Source of the DNA: Aselliscus stoliczkanus
Lineage: Eukaryota; Chordata; Mammalia; Chiroptera; Hipposideridae
Direction: 5' to 3'
Length of the DNA: 64,000 nt
Assembly (NCBI GenBank): GCA_033961575.1
Contig: CM066727.1
Span: 156,721,434 to 156,785,433 of the forward strand
The notes beneath the pieces are model-generated. The model saw only the letters and a list, made by a program, of their open reading frames with translations. It ran no database searches and was not told the DNA's origin. How positions within the stretch are numbered: position 1 is the first letter of the stretch; every line of letters begins with the position of its first letter. Of the stretch, positions 60,661-64,000 are shown piece by piece. Position numbers and translations under genes: made by a program.

Positions 60661-63387
60661 CTCTCTCTCTCTCCTCTCTCCTCTCTCCCTCTCCCTCTCT
60701 CCCCTCTCCCCTCTCCCTCTCCCCTCTCCCCTCTCCCCTCTCCCCTCTCCCCTCTCCCCTCTCCCCTCTCTCCTCTCTCTCTCTTTCTCACACACACACG
60801 CTACACTGGCTTTCTTCCTCCACACAAGTCCCTTCTCATTTTATGTTTCCCTAAACACAAAAATACCCTGATTCCTAGAGCAGGTTCCTCCCACTTGAGA
60901 CAAAGTCCTTAATGTGCCTGGGACCCTGGCTCGTCTGCCTAGATCAGAGGTCTGCATGTGGGCTGCGAGTAGAATGGGTGGCCCAATGCTGCCACCTGGA
61001 GATGGCCCCTGTTCCTGCCAGCCCCACACTGCCCACCCTAGTGGCTGCCACCTCCCCTGGCAGGTCTCGTGCCCATGCTGGGGAATGAGGTGGCTGCCAG
61101 GCCTCCGGGCATCCCTGCCCCTCTGAAGCAGCCTTGGCACTCACTCCACAGAACTCTCGAGCCCTTGGAGACAGAAGGAGCCGCCCGCTCCCTGCTCAGC
61201 AGCTTCCTGCCGCCTGTTCCCAGCCTGCCCAGTGACCCCCCAGAACACTTCCCTCTGCGGAAGACAGGTGAGTGGGACAGGCAGCTGGGGGCCCCAGAAG
61301 AATAAACGGGGAGGACCTGGGACATGGGAGGGCTGGGACGGCTGGGTTGAGTAACACCGCTGCCTCTGCAGTCTCTGAGCCCAACCTGAAGCTGCGCTAC
61401 AAGCCCAAGAAGTCCCTGGAGCGCAGGAAGAATCCACTGCTCAGAAAGGAGAGCGCCCCACCCAGCCTCCGGCGGCGGACTGCAGAGACCGTCGGAGGTG
61501 AGGGCCGGCAGTATGCGTGGGGCTGGCTGCTCTTGTTGGCTGCTCAAGACAGGGGTCCCCTCCTCAGGGCTCCCGTGCATGGCTGTACAGGGTGTGTTCT
61601 ACACACTCACCGGGGGCGAGGTGGGGCTAAAAGCCAGCCCCTGCTCTGTGGGCTAGGCTGACTTCTGCCCCCAAAAAAGGGGCACTTTAAAAAAAAAAAA
61701 AAAAAAAAAGCATCTAAAGGCTCTGGAGACTAGTGGTGGCCTGCCTTCTTCCTACCCTCCTGGGGGGAAAGTGGGAAGCAGAGGCCACCCTCTTGGCTAC
61801 CTCCTGGTCTCTGACTATGCCTCCCTCTCTCCCCAACCCTCAGACTCCTCCCCCAGTAGTAGCAGCACACCTGCGTCAGGGTGCAGCTCCCCCAATGACA
61901 GTGAGCACGGCCCCAACCCCGTCCTGGGCTCAGAGGTAAGGCCTTGCTGGCTGGACTCTCTGGGGGGCAGTTCTGAGGCTCAGCCCTCCTCTCAGCAAGT
62001 GGCCCTGACCAGCTTGGGCCACAGGGTCTGGGCAGCCCCACCCGAGCCTCCTGGGTGTTCTGGGGAAGGCATATGGGGGTTGGGGGATTGCGGGGGGGTG
62101 GAGGTCTGGGACCGGTGACCCCTGCCCTGCTCCCCATGGCAGGCGCTCTTGGGCCAGCGGCTGCGGCGGCAGGAGACCTCTCTGGCCCCGTTCGCCTTGC
62201 CGACAGTGTCCCTGCTGCCCGCAATCACACTGGGGCTGCCCGCACCTGCCAGGGTGAGTGGCTGAGGCGCCCTCCCCCACGCTGAGCTCCCTAGCTTTTT
62301 TCACTCCCTTCTCCTGCTGCCTCACCCCACTGCCTTCACTGTTCTTTCTGCCAGCACCTGCTCCCCTGTGACTCTTCCCCACCTCTCCCCCAGGCTGATG
62401 GTGACCGCAGGACCCATTCAACAATAGGCCCTCGGGGGCCGGTGCTGGGGAGTTCCCACGCTCCCCTCTTCCTGCCCCATGGCCTGGAGCCAGAAGCCGG
62501 GAGCCCTTTGCCCTCTCGCCTGCAGCCCATTCTCCTCCTGGATCCGTCTGTCTCTCATGCCCCCCTGCTGACTGGTGAGTCCTGCTGCTTCTCTGGGGGA
62601 GGGGCTGGATCCCTGCAACCTGCTAAGGGCCAAGCTTGGGACAGGCCCCTCTGCCATTCCCCATCCTCCTCTGCATCTCCCTGCTGAGTCCCTGCCCTCC
62701 ACCCCGCGTTCTTGCTTCCTTCCATTCCTTCCCATGGCTCCTGCCTTATGGCCCCCCCCCCCATTCTTTCCAGTGCCCGGGCTTGGGCCCCTGCCCTTTC
62801 ACTTTGCCCAATCCTTACTGACCACCGAGCGGTTCTCCGGGTCAGGCCTCCACCGGCCGCTGAGCCGGACCCGCTCAGAACCCCTGCCCCCAAGTGCCAC
62901 CGCCCCACCACCACTGGGCCCCCTGCAGCCCCGCCTGGAGCGGATCAAATCTCACGTCCAGCTGACCAAGGTAAGGGACCTGGGTAGAGGAGGTGGTGAG
63001 AGGTTGCTTAACTGGGCCCCTGGGGGCTGAAAGAAGAAGGGAGGCTTCGGAAGGGCAGGGACCTGGAGGGCCAGAGCGCGGATGTGGCTCCCGGAGGCCA
63101 AGAGGTGCACGGCGCCTGGCGTCCCAGCCAGATGATTGGCACCTAGCCCACTGCATCCCACCCCACACCCTGCACTCCAGCATGGCTTCTCAGCAGACAT
63201 CTCCTCTCCCCAGAGGCCAGCCAAGCCAAGTGAGAAGCCCCGACTCCGGCAGATACCTTCAGCTGAGGACCTGGAAACGGATGGTGGGGGAGTGGGACCA
63301 CTGAGGGATGACAGCCTGGAACACAGGGAGGCGAGCCATGGGCAGCATGAGGCCAGAGGCCCTATTCCTCTCCAGCAGCACCAGCAG
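40607..63387 (+). CDS. HDAC7: HDAC7, class IIa histone deacetylase 7, coding exons 1-12 (5' part of gene)
   Basis: Signal-responsive corepressor that binds MEF2 and shuttles between nucleus and cytoplasm; important in endothelium and thymocytes. Join 40607-40625, 56107-56157, 59551-59738, 59876-59966, 60262-60373, 61152-61267, 61372-61497, 61844-61935, 62143-62253, 62394-62574, 62774-62970 and 63214-63387: 1458 nt, exactly 486 codons, all GT/AG. Domains in order: start-specific N-terminus 1-39; PMDLR CtBP-type motif 39-43; MEF2-binding helix about 124-145; basic NLS with 14-3-3 serines 194 and 220 (human Ser155/Ser181, offset 39); Ser-rich linker; third 14-3-3 serine 397 (human Ser358). The fourth site and the zinc-dependent deacetylase domain lie beyond the window. 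The alternative start Met40 (59598) gives the MDLRVGQRPP form usually quoted for human HDAC7. Confidence 0.97.
41568..41680 (+). repeat. 113-bp direct repeat, copy B (presumed source)
   Basis: Gapless partner of 35470-35582 with about eight differences, mostly C/T. Its flanks show no insertion signature, so this is the likely donor. It lies about 1 kb inside intron 1, on the other side of the promoter from copy A. Confidence 0.75.
42192..42309 (+). mobile_element. Short GGCCGGC-headed SINE, copy 2
   Basis: GGGGCCAGCCCAGTGGCGTG, GGTTCGGATCCCACATATGA and AGACACTGCCCTC, then a poly(A) tail of about 20. Flanks AGAAGCGCGTTCTGG and AGAAGCAGGTTCTGG (two differences) are the target duplication. Confidence 0.85.
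44435..44600 (+). repeat. MER5A-like DNA transposon relic
   Basis: GCTTCAGAGTTACCTGGGAG, CCATCCAGTCAGACTCAGAA, GGAATCTGGATTTTAACATG and TACTTCAGGCGATACGATTC follow the MER5A order. Confidence 0.65.
46749..46762 (-). promoter_or_regulatory. Candidate CTCF site, reverse orientation
   Basis: The minus strand reads GCCCCAGAGGGCGC, 12 of 14 against CCASYAGRKGGCRS, with a perfect CAGAGGGCGC core. It lies in HDAC7 intron 1, 111 bases upstream of a MEF2 motif. Motif seen; binding inferred. Confidence 0.5.
46873..46882 (+). promoter_or_regulatory. MEF2 consensus site in HDAC7 intron 1
   Basis: TTAAAAATAG fits YTAWWWWTAR, followed by CTACCGCCGGG. The surroundings are GC-rich, so the AT core stands out. 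Confidence 0.45.
47470..47620 (+). repeat. MIR
   Basis: CCTTGGGCATGTGGCTCTCT, GCCTCAGTTTCTTCATCTGT, AGCACCGTGCCTGGTATGAA and TCATCATTATTATTAATGTT. Confidence 0.7.
48343..48370 (+). repeat. (GT)n microsatellite
   Basis: Fourteen GT units followed by TATACATATATA. Confidence 0.95.
49189..49262 (+). repeat. (TG)n-(AG)n-(CG)n compound repeat
   Basis: About nineteen TG units, then AG units, then CGCGCGCG. The TG and CG parts are alternating purine-pyrimidine and could adopt Z-DNA. Confidence 0.95.
49735..49990 (+). repeat. MIR
   Basis: AGTGTAGTGATTACGAGTGT, CACTTGCCATCTGTGTGACC, CTCTAGACCTCATTTTCTTC, GGGCTGTTGTGAGGACCAAA and AGTACACAGTAAGCATTCAG are in full MIR order. Confidence 0.85.
51224..51233 (+). 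promoter_or_regulatory. MEF2 optimal site in HDAC7 intron 1
   Basis: CTAAAAATAG, the optimal MEF2 motif, inside the near-palindrome AGCTAAAAATAGCT, followed by GCCACCGGG. Its downstream flank resembles that of the site at 46873. Confidence 0.45.
51870..52100 (+). repeat. MIR
   Basis: GAGTACATGGGTTCTGGAGA, CTGGTTCAAGCCCCAGCTCA, GCCTCAGTCTACTGATCTAT and CGGCACATAGGAAAGTATTA. Confidence 0.8.
52280..52480 (-). repeat. MIR
   Basis: Antisense order: CTACCACGTGCTGGGTGCTT, GTTTGAACCCATGTCCATCT, GAGCCAATGTCCTCTATGCT. Confidence 0.6.
56107..56157 (+). CDS. HDAC7: HDAC7 coding exon 2 (51 bp)
   Basis: Acceptor CTCTCTACAG, donor GTAAGC. It encodes residues 7-23 (DGTQVSPGAHCPRPPGT) plus one base. It parallels the human DGTQVSPGAHYCSPTGA segment specific to the long isoform. 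As an N-terminal exon lacking in transcripts that begin at Met40, it may be alternatively used. Confidence 0.88.
58822..58831 (+). promoter_or_regulatory. MEF2 consensus site in HDAC7 intron 2
   Basis: TTATAAATAG fits YTAWWWWTAR, in GC-richer surroundings about 730 bases before coding exon 3, the exon that carries the alternative start Met40. It could equally act as a TATA-like element for an internal promoter. Confidence 0.35.
59270..59450. repeat. MIR relic
   Basis: GTAGTCAGAAGGTTCAATTT and CTTGTAAGACCACGATGAGG are in loose MIR order. It contains the near-palindrome GGTTCAATTTGAACC. Confidence 0.4.
59551..59738 (+). CDS. HDAC7: HDAC7 coding exon 3 (188 bp): CtBP motif, alternative start
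   Basis: Acceptor GTCCTCAG, donor GTAAAG. It encodes residues 24-86. The internal ATG 59598 starts MDLRVGQRPPVEPPPEPALL, the widely used human N-terminus. The preceding proline completes PMDLR, the P-x-D-L-R motif through which class IIa HDACs recruit CtBP. Differences from human are few (Ala for Thr at 57, and His-Pro-Gln-His changes). Confidence 0.95.
59876..59966 (+). CDS. HDAC7: HDAC7 coding exon 4 (91 bp)
   Basis: Acceptor CCCACAG, donor GTGAGC. Residues 87-116 (LSMDTPMPELQVGQQEQELR then QLLNKDKSKQ) plus the first base of Ser117. It corresponds to the glutamine-containing N-terminal segment, much shorter in HDAC7 than in HDAC4 and HDAC9. Only 137 bp of intron separate it from exon 3. 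Confidence 0.97.
60262..60373 (+). CDS. HDAC7: HDAC7 coding exon 5 (112 bp): MEF2-binding helix
   Basis: Acceptor CCCCTGCAG, donor GTAACT. Residues 117-153. VKQKLAEVILKKQQAALERT is the amphipathic helix that inserts into the groove of the MADS-box/MEF2 domain in class IIa HDACs. The hydrophobic face (Leu, Val, Ile, Leu) is intact, so MEF2 docking should be preserved. Confidence 0.97.
60601..60785 (+). repeat. (TC)n polypyrimidine tract in HDAC7 intron 5
   Basis: About 185 bases of CT/CCCT repeats, starting with pure TC and grading into CTCCCCTCTCCC units, then CACACACAC. It lies 228 bases after the exon 5 donor and is likely length-polymorphic. Confidence 0.95.
61152..61267 (+). CDS. HDAC7: HDAC7 coding exon 6 (116 bp)
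   Basis: Acceptor CTCCACAG, donor GTGAGT. Residues 155-192 with split Arg154 and Val193. It ends FPLRKT, so the first 14-3-3 motif (RKTVSEP) is built across the exon 6-7 junction. The segment TLEPLETEGA matches human. Confidence 0.97.
61372..61497 (+). CDS. HDAC7: HDAC7 coding exon 7 (126 bp): NLS and two 14-3-3 sites
   Basis: Acceptor CTCTGCAG, donor GTGAGG. Residues 194-234. Ser194 in RKTVSEP and Ser220 in LLRKESAPPS correspond to human Ser155 and Ser181, phosphorylated by CaMK or PKD to cause 14-3-3 binding and nuclear export. The basic stretch KLRYKPKKSLERRKNPLLRK between them is the nuclear localisation signal. Confidence 0.98.
61844..61935 (+). CDS. HDAC7: HDAC7 coding exon 8 (92 bp)
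   Basis: Acceptor CCCTCAG, donor GTAAGG. Residues 236-265, the serine-rich linker SSPSSSSTPASGCSSPNDSE followed by HGPNPVLGSE; nearly identical to human. Ends in phase 0. Confidence 0.97.
62143..62253 (+). CDS. HDAC7: HDAC7 coding exon 9 (111 bp, symmetric in-frame cassette)
   Basis: Acceptor ATGGCAG, donor GTGAGT. It starts and ends in phase 0 and encodes 37 residues (266-302: ALLGQRLRRQETSLAPFALP and on). Skipping it keeps frame. The 37-residue difference between two human numbering schemes (Ser358 versus Ser321 for the same phosphosite) equals this length. Confidence 0.97.
62394..62574 (+). CDS. HDAC7: HDAC7 coding exon 10 (181 bp)
   Basis: Acceptor CCCCCAG, donor GTGAGT. Residues 303-362 plus one base: ADGDRRTHSTIGPRGPVLGS and FLPHGLEPEAGSPLPSRLQP are recognisable. 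Proline/leucine-rich repression region between the N-terminal adapter and the catalytic domain. Confidence 0.97.
62774..62970 (+). CDS. HDAC7: HDAC7 coding exon 11 (197 bp): third 14-3-3 site
   Basis: Acceptor TTTCCAG, donor GTAAGG. Residues 364-428. Ser397 in LSRTRSEPLPPS corresponds to human Ser358. Preceded by VPGLGPLPFHFAQSL. The end RLERIKSHVQLTK differs from human RLEQLKTHVQVIK at several positions. Confidence 0.97.
63214..63387 (+). CDS. HDAC7: HDAC7 coding exon 12 (174 bp)
   Basis: Acceptor CTCCCCAG, donor GTATGG. Residues 429-486: RPAKPSEKPRLRQIPSAEDL, ETDGGG and LEHREASHGQHEARGP. Ends in phase 0 at LQQHQQ. The following human exon (VLLWEQQRLAG) is not found before the window ends, so at least 613 bp of intron follow. 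Confidence 0.95.
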
Positions 63388-63799
63388 GTATGGCAGTGCC
63401 CATAAGTGTCCCTCAGAAGGTATTTTCAGGAGATGCTGGGGCCTGGCATAGATGGAAAGGAGGGAGATAGGATATTAGTGCAGGGGGATGGCTTTGGGAC
63501 CTATGGTTGCCCTGCCAGATCCGCACCGAGGTGCAGACACACAGACACACACATACCCATGCACACTTGCGTGCATGCATACATGCATGCAGGCACGCTT
63601 ACACTGAATGCACACTCCAGCAGTCTGCCAGGCTCGGGGTGAAGGCTGGCCTTTCACAGAGCCATACACACTTCTACCCTAGGACTTCTCCCTGTGACTT
63701 GTTAGTTGTACTGTTTCCAGGAAGGTGGTGAGGGCAGGAAGTGGGGCAGAGCCAGGCTCAAACGCTTCAACAAGAGCACTGTCACCGTGTGAGTTAAGC

Positions 63800-64000
63800 C
63801 ATGGGGTATTAGTTTGCTAGGGCTGCTGTAACAAGCACTATAAACTGGGTGCTTGCAGTACAGAAATGTATTGCCTCACAGTGCTGGAGGCTGAAAGTGA
63901 AATCAAGGTGCTGGAAGCGTTGCTTCCTTCTGAGGGCTATGAGGGAAGACGCTGTTCCAGGCCTTTCTCATCGGCTTGTAGATGGCTGTCTTCTCCCTGT
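63800..64000 (+). repeat. Old dispersed mammalian repeat at window end
   Basis: GGTATTAGTTTGCTAGGGCT, CCTCACAGTGCTGGAGGCTG and CGGCTTGTAGATGGCTGTCT belong to a very common ancient mammalian repeat; I do not assign its class. It continues past the window. Confidence 0.7.

Noticed and set aside
60601..60785. CRISPR-like array
   Set aside because: Direct repeats without spacers; a eukaryotic microsatellite. The same applies to 36655-36790.

Overview
The window is nuclear DNA of a placental mammal. The + strand carries two adjacent genes read in the same direction: the 3' two-thirds of VDR (vitamin D receptor; exons 4-9 by human numbering, including the complete ligand-binding domain and the 3' UTR) and the 5' part of HDAC7 (class IIa histone deacetylase 7; its first twelve coding exons, 486 codons in the long form, stopping before the catalytic domain). 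The gene order VDR then HDAC7 is the order I know from human chromosome 12. Exons were placed by reading known protein segments across AG/GT splice sites. Every junction keeps frame, and no stop or frameshift breaks either gene.

Layout: 1-5305 is VDR intron 3 (incomplete). 5306-17082 holds the VDR coding exons 4-9. 17083 to about 19630 is the VDR 3' UTR, ending at an AATAAA. About 19.6-39.5 kb is intergenic: MIR, L2, old L1 and DNA-transposon remnants, microsatellites and a few GC-rich, repeat-poor stretches (27.0-28.6 kb and 31.7-32.5 kb) that look regulatory. 39.5-41.2 kb is the HDAC7 promoter and CpG island, with coding exon 1 (ATG at 40607). 40626-56106 is HDAC7 intron 1. 56107-63387 holds coding exons 2-12. 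The window ends in the next intron inside an old dispersed repeat.

Organism: there are no Alu, B1/B2, carnivore CAN, horse ERE or ruminant BOV elements. Young insertions are tRNA-derived SINEs of at least three types, some with perfect target-site duplications. One is a tRNA-Ile-like family. One is a GGCCGGC-headed family that occurs in a short form (about 100 bp) and a long form (about 450 bp). The tails of these elements (CTGTTCC..CAATAAAATT) resemble bat VES-type SINEs, so a bat is my best guess. A colugo or another laurasiatherian cannot be excluded from sequence reading alone.

How the genes work: VDR binds 1,25-dihydroxyvitamin D3 and, as a heterodimer with RXR, regulates calcium and differentiation genes. 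HDAC7 is a signal-controlled corepressor that docks on MEF2 and leaves the nucleus on 14-3-3 binding. The two are neighbours, not an operon. The observations I rate highest are a convergent pair of candidate CTCF sites that would enclose the HDAC7 promoter, matched MEF2 motifs inside HDAC7 that suggest feedback, the two-size SINE family, a 113-bp sequence copied 6 kb across the HDAC7 promoter into an old MIR, and a CtBP-binding motif that only the upstream-start HDAC7 isoform can contain. I found no wholly new gene system.
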